A DNA stretch of 64,000 bases from JAGXTF01 sp044224315 (GTDB lineage Bacteria > Bacteroidota > Bacteroidia > NS11-12g > UBA955). This document shows, piece after piece, positions 43,031 to 52,072 of the stretch. The stretch covers positions 248,001 through 312,000 of the forward strand of contig JBGAKR010000003.1 in the NCBI GenBank assembly GCA_044224315.1. The letters run 5' to 3'. Position numbers and translations under genes: made by a program. The notes under the pieces are model-generated. The model made no database searches, was not told where the DNA came from, and saw only the letters and a list, made by a program, of their open reading frames with translations. Numbering within the stretch: position 1 is the stretch's first letter; each line of letters opens with the position of its first letter.

Positions 43031-43505
43031 ATACTGCACCCTATTGGCTGTAATTTTAGTGATGGCAGCCTGTAAAAAGGAAAAACAGGTAACCTTTGGC
43101 GTAACCGACCAAAATTTATATGAGGATAAGGCCCGCAAAACCAAGCGGAAAAGCGATGCTGAGTACATCTCTATTTTATATACCAATTTGTATCAAACAC
43201 CTATTTCACCCACACAACTATATAAAACCCAGAATATTATATACTCCATTGGCGACCGCAATGTGGCCAGTGAATTGGTTTTGAGTAATTATTTCAATAC
43301 TTCAGGACTTAAAATCCCTACTAATATTGCCATGCGTAATAATATCGACAGTTTTGTGCAGGCTACCTACAAACGTTTTTACCTGCGCTATCCAAGTGAG
43401 GGTGAACTTACTTTTTTCAGAAATTACATTACCGTAAACCCCGCTGTTACAGTTGAAATGGTGTATACTGCCTTTGCAGCCAGCGATGAATACCAATACT
43501 ATTAA
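43011..43505 (+). CDS. Smaller lipoprotein related to its upstream neighbour
   Basis: Started at ATG 43011 within the end of the previous gene, the 164-residue product has lipobox VMAACKKEK. The mature helical protein has YISILYTNLYQTPISPTQLY, FVQATYKRFYLRYPSEGELT and the ending FAASDEYQYY. The ending resembles ILKSDEYAQF of the upstream protein, and both share FVQAT/YVQAT with a following R-x-P-[TS]-x-[DG]-E pattern, so they are probably paralogues. It ends 2 bases before the DUF1501 gene. No function is known. Confidence 0.72.
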   Translation: MPNLRVKYCTLLAVILVMAACKKEKQVTFGVTDQNLYEDKARKTKRKSDAEYISILYTNLYQTPISPTQLYKTQNIIYSIGDRNVASELVLSNYFNTSGLKIPTNIAMRNNIDSFVQATYKRFYLRYPSEGELTFFRNYITVNPAVTVEMVYTAFAASDEYQYY

Positions 43506-43507
43506 CC

Positions 43508-44848
43508 ATGAACCGGAAAGACTTTTTTAGAAAATTAGGTGTAACTGCAGCAGGGGGTGTGGCACTGCCACATATACTCCCCTCAGGGAGATTATTTGCA
43601 CGCACCAATGTGGCCAAAGCCGAGTATGTGGTAATGGTGATGTTTGCCGGCGGAGTGCGCCAGCAAGAAAGTGTAATGGGCCGATACCTGGAAGATAGCC
43701 AGGGGGTTTCGGGCGCTGCGGGTAACATTATGCCCAATCTTTTTAAAGGCGGTTTTCCTACCAAGAAAATTGTATTTGGCACCGATCCTTCAGGTGGGGG
43801 CACTCGTGGCTCAGATCCGATACCTCGCCTGCTTACCCAAAGCATGGAGCAAACCGGCACTGTATTTAAAGAAATGCATGCCCAAAGTGCGGGCCATTAT
43901 GTGGGTTTAAATACCCTGCTAACTGGCAGCACCGGCATAGCACAGGGATTAAAAACACGACCCCGCTACCCCACAATTTTTGAATATTTACGGAGGCATG
44001 CTGGTTTTAAAGCCACCGATACCTGGTTTATATGCAATGGCCTGGGCAACTCATATCCATTGTTAAACAGCAGCGACAATGCAGATTACGGGCTGCAATA
44101 CGGGGGCAATATGTTTGTAGCCCCATATACCTTTAGCAGCATAGGCAAAGAAATACTGGGCAATGCAAAACCCTATAGCAAAGCCGATCTGGCGCCTATG
44201 TATTTTATGAAAAACTTTTTGGATGCCAGTTTTGGGCTTACTCCATCGCAATTGGCCAGCATTCAAAACACCGATGATGAACGCACCCAAATCAAAGAAT
44301 TTGTACGCAGTTTCTTTATACGCCAACAGGCAGGGCAAATTGCAGGTCCACCCGTTTGGGACAATGGCGATGCCACCAACATTGCTTATGCAGCTGAAGT
44401 ATTGCGTTATTTCAAACCCAAAATGCTGGCTCTAAATCTTTCCGGAGTAGACGGCTGCCACAGTAATTTTACAGGTTACCTGCGCAGCTTGCATCGGGCC
44501 GACCATGCCGTAGGATGGCTGTGGAATTATATTCAGAATATTCCGGAAATGGCGGGCAAAACCATTATGCTTATTGCTCCGGAATGTGGACGCAACCTGG
44601 ATTCAAACCCTATTCTCGATGAAAATGATTGGTATGCTTTTGACCATAGCGATGCCAATGCTTTGCGCGTATGGAGTGTAATGGTGGGTAAAGATGTACC
44701 CAACATGAGTATAGGTAGTGAAGGCAATCCTGTAGGCCGATTGACAGATATTGTACCAACAATAGCTGATATTTTTGGTATTTACGATGAAGTTATGGCC
44801 AGCCCTTATATCGATCCACTTGCAAAATCACTTTATCAAAGAATGTAA
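43508..44848 (+). CDS. DUF1501 family exported protein (sulfatase/alkaline-phosphatase-like fold)
   Basis: The 446-residue product has a Tat-like leader, MNRKDFFRKLGVTAAGGVAL, but with RK instead of the usual twin arginine. The DUF1501 pattern is AEYVVMVMFAGGVRQQESVM for the first strand, with later VDGCHSNFTGYLRSLH, IAPECGRNLDSNP and YAFDHSDANALRVW, where histidine and aspartate residues stand at positions of metal ligands in the alkaline-phosphatase superfamily. In Planctomycetes and Verrucomicrobia DUF1501 genes sit beside DUF1549 cytochrome-type genes; here the adjacent lipoproteins are smaller. It overlaps the next gene by one base. Activity is unproven. Confidence 0.88.
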   Translation: MNRKDFFRKLGVTAAGGVALPHILPSGRLFARTNVAKAEYVVMVMFAGGVRQQESVMGRYLEDSQGVSGAAGNIMPNLFKGGFPTKKIVFGTDPSGGGTRGSDPIPRLLTQSMEQTGTVFKEMHAQSAGHYVGLNTLLTGSTGIAQGLKTRPRYPTIFEYLRRHAGFKATDTWFICNGLGNSYPLLNSSDNADYGLQYGGNMFVAPYTFSSIGKEILGNAKPYSKADLAPMYFMKNFLDASFGLTPSQLASIQNTDDERTQIKEFVRSFFIRQQAGQIAGPPVWDNGDATNIAYAAEVLRYFKPKMLALNLSGVDGCHSNFTGYLRSLHRADHAVGWLWNYIQNIPEMAGKTIMLIAPECGRNLDSNPILDENDWYAFDHSDANALRVWSVMVGKDVPNMSIGSEGNPVGRLTDIVPTIADIFGIYDEVMASPYIDPLAKSLYQRM

Positions 44849-45795
44849 TGCAGAAATCGACCTATATATTAACCGCTGCCTTGGGTTTGAGCATACTGAT
44901 TTTTGCATGTAAAAAAGGCAAGGAAGAATCAATAGACAATCCCTATAAAAATGTTGTAATTAAACCCCTGCCTAAGGATTCTAATTTGTCGGCTTCGGCA
45001 AGCAGTATTCAAGGATTGCACCGCGATATTTTTAAACCTACCTGTGCCAACAGTGGTTGCCATGATGGAACTTTTGAACCCGATTTCAGAACAGTTCAAA
45101 GTTCTTACAACTCGCTGGTAAAAATAAAACCTATTAAAAACGATAGTGCCGGCACATTCGCAGCACGGGTTGTACCGGGCAATGCCGATATGAGCATTCT
45201 CACCTACAGACTTACCGTGAACCTGGGCGGAAACTCTGGCATAATGCCCATCGTACTGGATCCTGGCAGCACCTACCCTGCCAATAAAACCACCCATATA
45301 GCCAATGTTAAAAAATGGATAAACGACGGAGCCAAAGATTTTAATGGAAATCCCCCTTCGCCGGTAGATTTTCCGCCGCAAATTTTGGGTGTTACAGCCC
45401 TGAATGGTGCCAGCACCGTTGGCAGAGGCGGAAAATATGAACCGGTAATAACTTCTGCGGGGCCCACTATTCAACTGTGGTTTGCACTAGCCGACGATAA
45501 AGTGGCCCAAAACAGCCTAACCGGAATGACTATTAACTGGAGTACAGACCCAAATGTATACAATGCGGCAAACGAAAAACCCCTTACCCAGGCCACATCT
45601 AAGGTAATGCCCGGATTATATAATAACAGTACAACTTATAGCTGGTATTATGCCTTTAATACGGCTGGTTTGAAAACTTACGATGTAATATGGTTTAGAA
45701 TAACATGCAGTGATGGGGTAAATAACGGGTACCAGATACCCAATACAAACAGTATGTTTTTCCTTAAAAAGTACTTTGCCCTGCGAATATTATGA
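44848..45795 (+). CDS. Lipoprotein with cytochrome c-like CX4CH domain
   Basis: The 315-residue lipoprotein signal is ALGLSILIFACKKGKEES. A cytochrome-like domain follows: IFKPTCANSGCHDGTFEPDF (CX4CH), then YNSLVKIKP and SGIMPIVLDPGS, where the methionine is a candidate distal ligand, and HIANVKKWINDGAKDF. From about residue 175 a beta-rich region follows (DFPPQILGVTALNG to the end), which resembles a C-terminal binding module. The ATG shares one base with the preceding stop, and the next gene overlaps by four. Planctomycete-type PSCyt1 domains are the closest known relatives in layout. Confidence 0.8.
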   Translation: MQKSTYILTAALGLSILIFACKKGKEESIDNPYKNVVIKPLPKDSNLSASASSIQGLHRDIFKPTCANSGCHDGTFEPDFRTVQSSYNSLVKIKPIKNDSAGTFAARVVPGNADMSILTYRLTVNLGGNSGIMPIVLDPGSTYPANKTTHIANVKKWINDGAKDFNGNPPSPVDFPPQILGVTALNGASTVGRGGKYEPVITSAGPTIQLWFALADDKVAQNSLTGMTINWSTDPNVYNAANEKPLTQATSKVMPGLYNNSTTYSWYYAFNTAGLKTYDVIWFRITCSDGVNNGYQIPNTNSMFFLKKYFALRIL

Positions 45796-46241
45796 TTAAG
45801 GCTGTTAGTTATAGCTGCATACTAATTTTACCCTTGCTGGCCGCTTGCACCAAGGTTACACAAACTAGTGTGGGCGACCCTGTGCCGGTAATTCGCTTTG
45901 TGAAAGTGGGAAGTACCAATATTAAACAATTCAAAGACTCGGTAAATATTACGTTTACATATGAGGATGGAGATGGCGATTTGGGTTATCAAAATGCCGA
46001 TATAAATAGCCTGGAAGTAAAGGACAGCAGGTTGCAAAAACCCGATATGTATTATGTAGCACCATTAGCCCCGGTAGATAGCAAGGTGCACATAAGCGGC
46101 CAACTCACAATGAAACTTAAAAATTTGTTTTTGATAGGCACCGGCAATATCGAAAAAACCACCTTACAGGTGCGTATCCAAGACCGGGCAGGCAATTGGA
46201 GTAACATTATTATAACCCCTGAAATAACCATTACCCGGTAA
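45792..46241 (+). CDS. Small lipoprotein
   Basis: The 149-residue product has the signal SYSCILILPLLAACTKVTQ with a lipobox cysteine. The mature part is beta-rich, starting VIRFVKVGSTNIKQFKDSVN and the acidic TYEDGDGDLGYQNADINSLE, and ending TTLQVRIQDRAGNWSNIIIT, as in Bacteroidota surface lipoproteins with Ig-like folds. Acidic DGDGDLG could bind calcium. Its ATGA overlaps the previous gene by four bases, and the next gene starts 2 bases after its stop. Function unknown. Confidence 0.75.
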   Translation: MIKAVSYSCILILPLLAACTKVTQTSVGDPVPVIRFVKVGSTNIKQFKDSVNITFTYEDGDGDLGYQNADINSLEVKDSRLQKPDMYYVAPLAPVDSKVHISGQLTMKLKNLFLIGTGNIEKTTLQVRIQDRAGNWSNIIITPEITITR

Positions 46242-46243
46242 GT

Positions 46244-49200
46244 TTGAATCCATACCGAGCCCTCATATGGTCAGTATTTTTGCTGTTTTATTGCCAAAAC
46301 GCAATAAGCCAGACTTTGGTACCCCAACAAAATGGCAGGGTGCGTTTGTGTAAAGGAAAACTTACCGATAGTGAAAAAGGAAAAACCAAGGGAGATTATG
46401 ATCACAATGAGAATTATACCCTTACTTTGAGTGTACCGGGGGCTAAAAATATCACATTAAAATTTACCAGCTTTTGCACCGAAAAAGACAATGATATACT
46501 GCGCATATTTGATGGAAAAGACACATTTGCCAGCCTGATTGGCAGTTACAGCGGAAGCAAAGGGCCAGGAACCATTACCAGCAGTGATAGTTTTATAACC
46601 CTGCATTTTATATCCGACAAAAGTGTAGCCTGCACAGGATGGGAAGCCAATTTTAATACCACCATAATTCCGCCGGTAGCACCCACTCTTTCATCAGGGC
46701 AAACGCCTAAGTGCAACGATAATTTTATTATTGTAAACAGCAATAAAGCCATACCCTGCGATAGTTTTAAGGCCATAAACTGCAGTTTTACAGGTCCGGT
46801 AGGCATTACCGCAAGCAGTGTAAGTGCACTGAACTGCAGCGGTGGAACTGCTACTAAATTTCAGATATACTTAAACGGCAAACTGCAATTAAATGGCAAT
46901 TACAGTATTACTCTGATTACCTATTACAAAGACTATTGCGACAGTATTTATAAACTCACCTCCAAACTGAATTTTTCGGTATCAGACTGCCCGCTGAAAG
47001 TGATTTTAACGGCAGATAACGATACAATATGCAAAGGCAGTTGTACCTATTTAAGGGCAGTGGTAAGTGGGGGGAATCCGGCAAAATACAATTACAGCTG
47101 GACCCCTGCTGCAATTTCGGGTGCTGGCCCTGTGCTTGTTTGTCCTACCTCTAATACCCGTTACATATTGCGGGTAACCGATGGAAGCAGCATACCCTCT
47201 GCAGATACTGTAGATGTAGCGGTATTAAATCCTCCCCAAGCCCAGTCCGACACAGATGTGTGCTATTACAGTTCCAATTTTTATTTGCGGGCCACTCCCC
47301 CCGGGGGCAAATGGTTTGGAACCGGAATTGTAAATTCAAACACCGGAGAATTCAAACCCCTTGGAAACTATGGTACATTTAAGGTATGGTACAAAATAGG
47401 TTCATGCGCCGATACGGTGCTGGTTACCTCAACCGTGCCCTGGAACCTCGAAAATCAGTTTTGCCCCGGCACTCCGCCTGCACCGCTATGGTGGTACGGT
47501 CCGGCAGGCGGCACCTGGAGTGGCCCCAAGGTTACCCCGGCGGGTATTTTTAACCCTAATGCATCGGGTACTTATAAGGATACCTATACCTGGAAAGGTT
47601 GTATCAGCGTGAAAACTGTTTTGGTGCAGGCCATTAATGTTAAAAAATTTGACACCGCTTGCGAATCCACTACTCTGGATACTTTATCGTTTTCGCCCTA
47701 TGGCATTTATCCCAATTGGTTTCCGGGTTTGTTAAACAGCTATTACCAGTGGGTAAACCCCAGCCAAATGGGAGGTCCGGGAACTAAACTTATCATATGG
47801 AATGGAGGAGGATGTAAGGATACCACACGTTATACCATTCTTGCCTCCTACGCAGGCCCTACCGATACTTTTTGTCCGTATTCAGGCATTCAAACGCTTA
47901 AAAACTTCAGACCTACCAGTGGTTATACCTGGAAAGGCCATGGGATAACCAACCCCAGTTCTCCGCAATACGACCCTGCTTTTTTTGCAGCATTGGGAAA
48001 ACCCACATTTAGGGATACCTTAACCATATCCGCTGGCAGATGCACTTCGAGCAAATTTGTATATCTGATTCCTACAAAAATCACCAAACCCGATACCCAG
48101 TTTTTTTGTTTTGAATCGGCACCTAAACTTATAAATAATGCATTGGTAGGGCTGAGCCCAAATGGTGGCAGCTGGACCGGCAAAGGAATTTCTGCAACTG
48201 GACTGTTTAATCCAGCTGTAGCAGGTTATGGTGCGCACAAGCTCATTTATACAAAAAATGGCTGCTCGGATAGCTTAATCGCATTTGTAAGGCCCAAACC
48301 AATTGTTCAATCCGATACTACCCTTTGTATTAGTTCGCCACCCTTTAACTGTTATGCATTAAAAACGGGCGGAAATTTTGCCGGACCTGGTATAACCAAT
48401 GCCACTAGCGGAACCTTTAACCCGGCTATTGCCACCCGCGGAGTAAAAATCATAACTTATACAAGCAAAGAAGGTTGTAAGGCTACATTTAAAGTAACAG
48501 TTGATACTATGCCGATCGTGTATTTCACCAACGCTGTTACCGATTTTTGTTTCAAAGATTCTCCTTTTGCGCTTACTGTAAATCTTCCGGGGGGTGTATT
48601 TTCAGGGCCAGGCGTTACAGGAAACCAATTTTATCCGGCCCGGGCAGGTTCGGGCGTCCATACTTTGGTTTATACGCTTAAATCGGGCACTTGTACCGGC
48701 AGCGCAAATCTTGATGTAAAGGTGGGTGATACTTTGCAGGTTTCGGTTACTCCAGCCCGCGATACCATTTGCCCCGGCGAAGTGGTATTATTAAAGGCCA
48801 AGGGCAAGGGCGGCGATGTATTCAGTTATAACTTTAATTGGAGCCATGGCCAAACAGGCGCCAGCACATTTGTGACCCCTAAAACCAGCCAAACCTATAC
48901 AGTAATACTCTCCGATGGTTGCAGCGATGCGGCCACAGCTGCTGTGCCCATTCTCAAACACGCAAAACCCTATTTCAGCGCTAGTACCAGTTTACCCCGT
49001 TGCTTTGGTCAAAACGGATGGGCTAAGGTGCAAATGAAAGATAATGATCCCTACTTATTTGAGTGGGATGTTGTTCCTGCTTTCAAAGGTGACAGCCTTA
49101 CTGCCGCAGTGGGCAATACATATCGACTTACGGCTACCAACCAGCGCACTGGATGTCAGAGTGATACTCAAATAACCATTCCCGGATTTAAAGCCATACA

Positions 49201-49741
49201 GGCAGGGTTTATTATAAACAATGCATCAGGCGAAAAATGCATAACCAATATATTTCCCACCCTGCAAATGTTCAATGGCAGCTTGGGTGGAGAAACGGGT
49301 ATGTGGTACTGGGGCGATGGAAGCCAGGAACCATTCGACCCCAACGGCAATCCCAGCCATACCTACAGCGGTGACCAGGGCAGCTATAAAATTAAACTGG
49401 TAATATTTAACAGCGGTGGTTGTAAAGACTCATTCCAAGCCCAAATCTGTTTCAGAGATACCATTGTAGTTTTTGTACCAAATACATTTACGCCAGATGG
49501 TGATGGACTAAATGAAAATTTTTTACCCGTAGTAAACGGTGCTAAACGATATGAAATGATGGTATACAATCGCTACGGGCAAATCGTATTTAAAACCGAT
49601 GTACCAGGAATTGGCTGGGATGGGAACTTTAATGGAAGACCGTGCCCTGAAGGTGTTTATGCCTATAAAGTTGTTTTCAAAGGCAAGAAAACCTTTAGCC
49701 AGCAAAAAGAGGGTACCATAACTTTATTGCGACGCAAATAG
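46244..49741 (+). CDS. Large surface protein with CUB domain and gliding-motility C-terminal domain
   Basis: The start is a TTG at 46244 (1165 residues), needed to include the signal peptide ALIWSVFLLFYCQNAISQ. A CUB domain follows at about residues 28-145: NYTLTLSVPGAKNITLKFTS, KDNDILRIFDGKDTF and SFITLHFISDKSVACTGWEA. Then come Ig-like, low-complexity repeats with GPGVT- or GPGIT-type turns (TGPGITNATSGTFNP, SGPGVTGNQFYP). The last 90 residues are the gliding-motility C-terminal domain: VFVPNTFTPDGDGLNENF, YNRYGQIVFKTD and CPEGVYAYKV, so T9SS export is expected. It closes the six-gene unit. Confidence 0.9.
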   Translation: MNPYRALIWSVFLLFYCQNAISQTLVPQQNGRVRLCKGKLTDSEKGKTKGDYDHNENYTLTLSVPGAKNITLKFTSFCTEKDNDILRIFDGKDTFASLIGSYSGSKGPGTITSSDSFITLHFISDKSVACTGWEANFNTTIIPPVAPTLSSGQTPKCNDNFIIVNSNKAIPCDSFKAINCSFTGPVGITASSVSALNCSGGTATKFQIYLNGKLQLNGNYSITLITYYKDYCDSIYKLTSKLNFSVSDCPLKVILTADNDTICKGSCTYLRAVVSGGNPAKYNYSWTPAAISGAGPVLVCPTSNTRYILRVTDGSSIPSADTVDVAVLNPPQAQSDTDVCYYSSNFYLRATPPGGKWFGTGIVNSNTGEFKPLGNYGTFKVWYKIGSCADTVLVTSTVPWNLENQFCPGTPPAPLWWYGPAGGTWSGPKVTPAGIFNPNASGTYKDTYTWKGCISVKTVLVQAINVKKFDTACESTTLDTLSFSPYGIYPNWFPGLLNSYYQWVNPSQMGGPGTKLIIWNGGGCKDTTRYTILASYAGPTDTFCPYSGIQTLKNFRPTSGYTWKGHGITNPSSPQYDPAFFAALGKPTFRDTLTISAGRCTSSKFVYLIPTKITKPDTQFFCFESAPKLINNALVGLSPNGGSWTGKGISATGLFNPAVAGYGAHKLIYTKNGCSDSLIAFVRPKPIVQSDTTLCISSPPFNCYALKTGGNFAGPGITNATSGTFNPAIATRGVKIITYTSKEGCKATFKVTVDTMPIVYFTNAVTDFCFKDSPFALTVNLPGGVFSGPGVTGNQFYPARAGSGVHTLVYTLKSGTCTGSANLDVKVGDTLQVSVTPARDTICPGEVVLLKAKGKGGDVFSYNFNWSHGQTGASTFVTPKTSQTYTVILSDGCSDAATAAVPILKHAKPYFSASTSLPRCFGQNGWAKVQMKDNDPYLFEWDVVPAFKGDSLTAAVGNTYRLTATNQRTGCQSDTQITIPGFKAIQAGFIINNASGEKCITNIFPTLQMFNGSLGGETGMWYWGDGSQEPFDPNGNPSHTYSGDQGSYKIKLVIFNSGGCKDSFQAQICFRDTIVVFVPNTFTPDGDGLNENFLPVVNGAKRYEMMVYNRYGQIVFKTDVPGIGWDGNFNGRPCPEGVYAYKVVFKGKKTFSQQKEGTITLLRRK

Positions 49742-49775
49742 GCTTAGCTAAATTATTCCGACCTTTGCCCCTGTT

Positions 49776-51311
49776 TTGTATTCCTCTGCCATTGTTTATT
49801 CTGTATTAGCCACTGAACTGCATAATTCTCTTGCGGGATTGCAGCTGAGTGCCTGTTTTTCAAATACAAGGGAAGAATTGGTCTTTCATTTTGAGGGAAA
49901 TACACGACTGCAATTGATTGTGCGGTTTGCCGGAGGTGAAATGTTTTTCCTGTGCGAACCCATTTCGGTTTACCAGGGTAGAAATGCAATCAATCAATTT
50001 AGAAGTTTGGAAAATCAAATACTCACAGCGGTGGAGGTTCTCCCTGGCGAGAGGTCACTCAGACTCAGATTTAGCGATGAACAATTGCTTTATTTCAAAG
50101 GGTATGGCAAATTTGGGAATGCACTTTTATACCACAACCAGGCACTGCCCGAAACAATCTTTAGAAAGGAGCTAAAAGCCGACCTGGAAAAGAAAATCGA
50201 GAGTTTTCATCCAGCATTTGAAGCCGTTAAATACCCCATATCTGAAGAAAAAAAGGTAAAAACAGCATTCCCGTGGTTTACCGCCGAGGTACTTTTGCAT
50301 TTGCATCAGCTTGGGTTCTACGCTTTTTCTGCCCAGGATCAAAATGAGGTTCTAAATGCAATAAGTCATACACTGAAGCAGGGCCAATTTTATATCAATA
50401 ACCAAACAGATCCCCCTTCCCTGCTGGTTTTACCTCAAACCAACGCTGGAGCGCTGCCTAAGGGAAAAGAAGGATTAGAATTATTTGCCCGCAAGTATTT
50501 ACAACGGTTTTACTTTTTAGACGAAAAAAACCGCCGTTTGCAGCAAATGAAGCAAAAAGTAAAACACCTTCAAAAATTGCTGCAAGAGCAAACCCGCAGA
50601 CTGGATGCCATTGAAACCCGGCGCAGTTATAAAGAACTGGGTGATATTATCCTTACTTATGCCCATACAATTAAACCAGGGGTTACCAATGCATTTTTAA
50701 CCGACTATTTTACGGGAAACCAAATCCGGATTAAATTGGATGCTACACTCAATGCTGCCGGCAATGCGGAGAAATATTACCGAAAAGCTAAAAACGAAAT
50801 AATAGAAAAAAGCAAATTACAGGAAGATCTTGACAAGACCCGAACTGGCTTACAAACTGCAATACAGGCGCTGGAAACCATCGAAAAAGCAAATGATTTT
50901 AAAGGTTTAAAAGGCAAAGAACTAAGTGGAAAAACGGCACAGGTATTAAGTACCAAACAGGCCGATAATAAGCCATATAAGTTGGTACAATTTGAAGGAT
51001 TTGAAATTTGGATAGGTAAAAATGCAAAAGGCAACGATGCCATGCTAAAACTAGCCGGTAAAAACGATTTATGGCTGCACGCCAGGGGTTACGCAGGCTC
51101 GCATGTAATAATACGCCGCAAGGGCAATGAAATGCCCGACCTGGTAATTGCCTATGCAGCCCGATTGGCTGCAGAGAATAGCAAAGCCAAAACCCAAAAA
51201 ATTGTTCCGGTATACTGCATAGAACGCAAATTTGTAACCAAGCCTAAAAAAGCCGATACCGGAGAAGTTGTAGTACTCAAAGACACTGTAGTAGACGCGG
51301 TTTTGGATTAA
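49776..51311 (+). CDS. NFACT family protein (RqcH/Rqc2-like)
   Basis: The 511-residue product starts at TTG 49776. The N-terminal NFACT-N region includes STACFSNTREELVFHF-like sequence ELHNSLAGLQLSACFSNTRE, and GERSLRLRFSDEQLLYFKGY. A coiled coil of about residues 250-290 (QQMKQKVKHLQKLLQEQTRR) is followed by the NFACT-R module at about 400-511, with FEGFEIWIGKNAKGND, KNDLWLHARGYAGSHVIIRR and the closing VVVLKDTVVDAVLD. Homologues bind stalled large-subunit nascent-chain complexes and add alanine tails. It may be nearly leaderless, as the box GACCTTTG at 49760-49767 is just upstream. Confidence 0.88.
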   Translation: MYSSAIVYSVLATELHNSLAGLQLSACFSNTREELVFHFEGNTRLQLIVRFAGGEMFFLCEPISVYQGRNAINQFRSLENQILTAVEVLPGERSLRLRFSDEQLLYFKGYGKFGNALLYHNQALPETIFRKELKADLEKKIESFHPAFEAVKYPISEEKKVKTAFPWFTAEVLLHLHQLGFYAFSAQDQNEVLNAISHTLKQGQFYINNQTDPPSLLVLPQTNAGALPKGKEGLELFARKYLQRFYFLDEKNRRLQQMKQKVKHLQKLLQEQTRRLDAIETRRSYKELGDIILTYAHTIKPGVTNAFLTDYFTGNQIRIKLDATLNAAGNAEKYYRKAKNEIIEKSKLQEDLDKTRTGLQTAIQALETIEKANDFKGLKGKELSGKTAQVLSTKQADNKPYKLVQFEGFEIWIGKNAKGNDAMLKLAGKNDLWLHARGYAGSHVIIRRKGNEMPDLVIAYAARLAAENSKAKTQKIVPVYCIERKFVTKPKKADTGEVVVLKDTVVDAVLD

Positions 51312-51356
51312 TTTATATTTTTTTTCTAATTTTTTAATGCCTTAAAAATATTTTGC

Positions 51357-51364
51357 TATATTTG
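51357..51364 (+). promoter_or_regulatory. Candidate -7 promoter box for tRNA-Val
   Basis: TATATTTG matches the Bacteroidota -7 box TAnnTTTG exactly and lies 22 bases before the mature tRNA 5' end. No convincing -33 TTTG was found at the right spacing, so this rests on one element. Confidence 0.45.
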
Positions 51365-51386
51365 CAGCCCCGTTCGGGACAATAAA

Positions 51387-51461
51387 GGGAGTTTAGCTCA
51401 GCTGGTTCAGAGCATCTGCCTTACAAGCAGAGGGTCGGCGGTTCGAACCCGTCAACTCCCA
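51387..51461 (+). tRNA. tRNA-Val (anticodon TAC)
   Basis: The acceptor stem GGGAGTT pairs with AACTCCC (51454-51460), the D arm is GCTC-AGCTGGTTCA-GAGC, the anticodon stem is TCTGC/GCAGA around CTTACAA with anticodon TAC (51422-51424), and the T arm is GGCGG-TTCGAAC-CCGTC. The discriminator is A51461 and CCA is encoded at 51462-51464. It decodes GTA and other valine codons. It is a solitary gene between the NFACT gene and a lipoprotein gene. Confidence 0.98.
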
Positions 51462-51463
51462 CC

Positions 51464-51490
51464 AAAAACCTCGTTTATCGAGGTTTTTTT
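51464..51490 (+). terminator. Intrinsic terminator directly after tRNA-Val
   Basis: AAAAACCTCG pairs with CGAGGTTTTT around the loop TTTAT, and the T run continues to 51490. The first A is the last base of the encoded CCA, so the primary transcript carries only a short trailer. Confidence 0.9.
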
Positions 51491-51597
51491 ATTAAATCTC
51501 GCTTCACTTTGCTTATTATTTGATTAGGTAAACCCTTGAATCTCTTGTATTATTAGGAGAAAATGCCGAATATTTATATTTTTGTTTTTACTACGCC

Positions 51598-51954
51598 ATG
51601 AAAAATATTAAAACCATCACTCTCCTTCTCATTGCAGCCACTGCTGTGTTTGCTTGCAAAAAAACCACAAGTAAAGACCCCGATTGTGAGACAAATTCTA
51701 CTTCGCGCATCAAATTCAAAAACACTACAGCGGGTGTTTTAAGGATTGAGATGGCTGCTACGTTTAATGCAAAATTCGAACCTGTAGAACCCGTTTTTGT
51801 ATTCGACCTGCAACCGGGTGATTCATCTACCAGGGATTTTAAGTACGGTCGCTATTTTATTCAGTGGAAGGCAAATTGCGCTACATCCTGCACACAAGTG
51901 AGCTTTTATGCCAAAACCTTTGAACAATGCGAGCAGTATACTGAAAAACAGTAA
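51598..51954 (+). CDS. Small lipoprotein
   Basis: The 118-residue product has the signal ITLLLIAATAVFACKKTTSK with a lipobox cysteine. The mature domain has several cysteines (NCATSCTQVSFYAKTFEQC) likely to form disulfides, and strands RIKFKNTTAGVLRIEMAAT and YFIQWKANC. I do not recognise a family. TATTTTTG at 51577-51584 matches a -7 box just upstream of the ATG. It lies downstream of tRNA-Val and 119 bases before the TPR gene. Confidence 0.75.
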   Translation: MKNIKTITLLLIAATAVFACKKTTSKDPDCETNSTSRIKFKNTTAGVLRIEMAATFNAKFEPVEPVFVFDLQPGDSSTRDFKYGRYFIQWKANCATSCTQVSFYAKTFEQCEQYTEKQ

Positions 51955-52072
51955 TTCGGTTGGATTTAATCATTCACTTTTTAATTTTTGAGAATTTTTG
52001 ATTCTTAAAATATATCGAGTTGAAATCATAATTTTCTAAATAAACCAATTTGAATTTAGTATGTTTGAAAAT

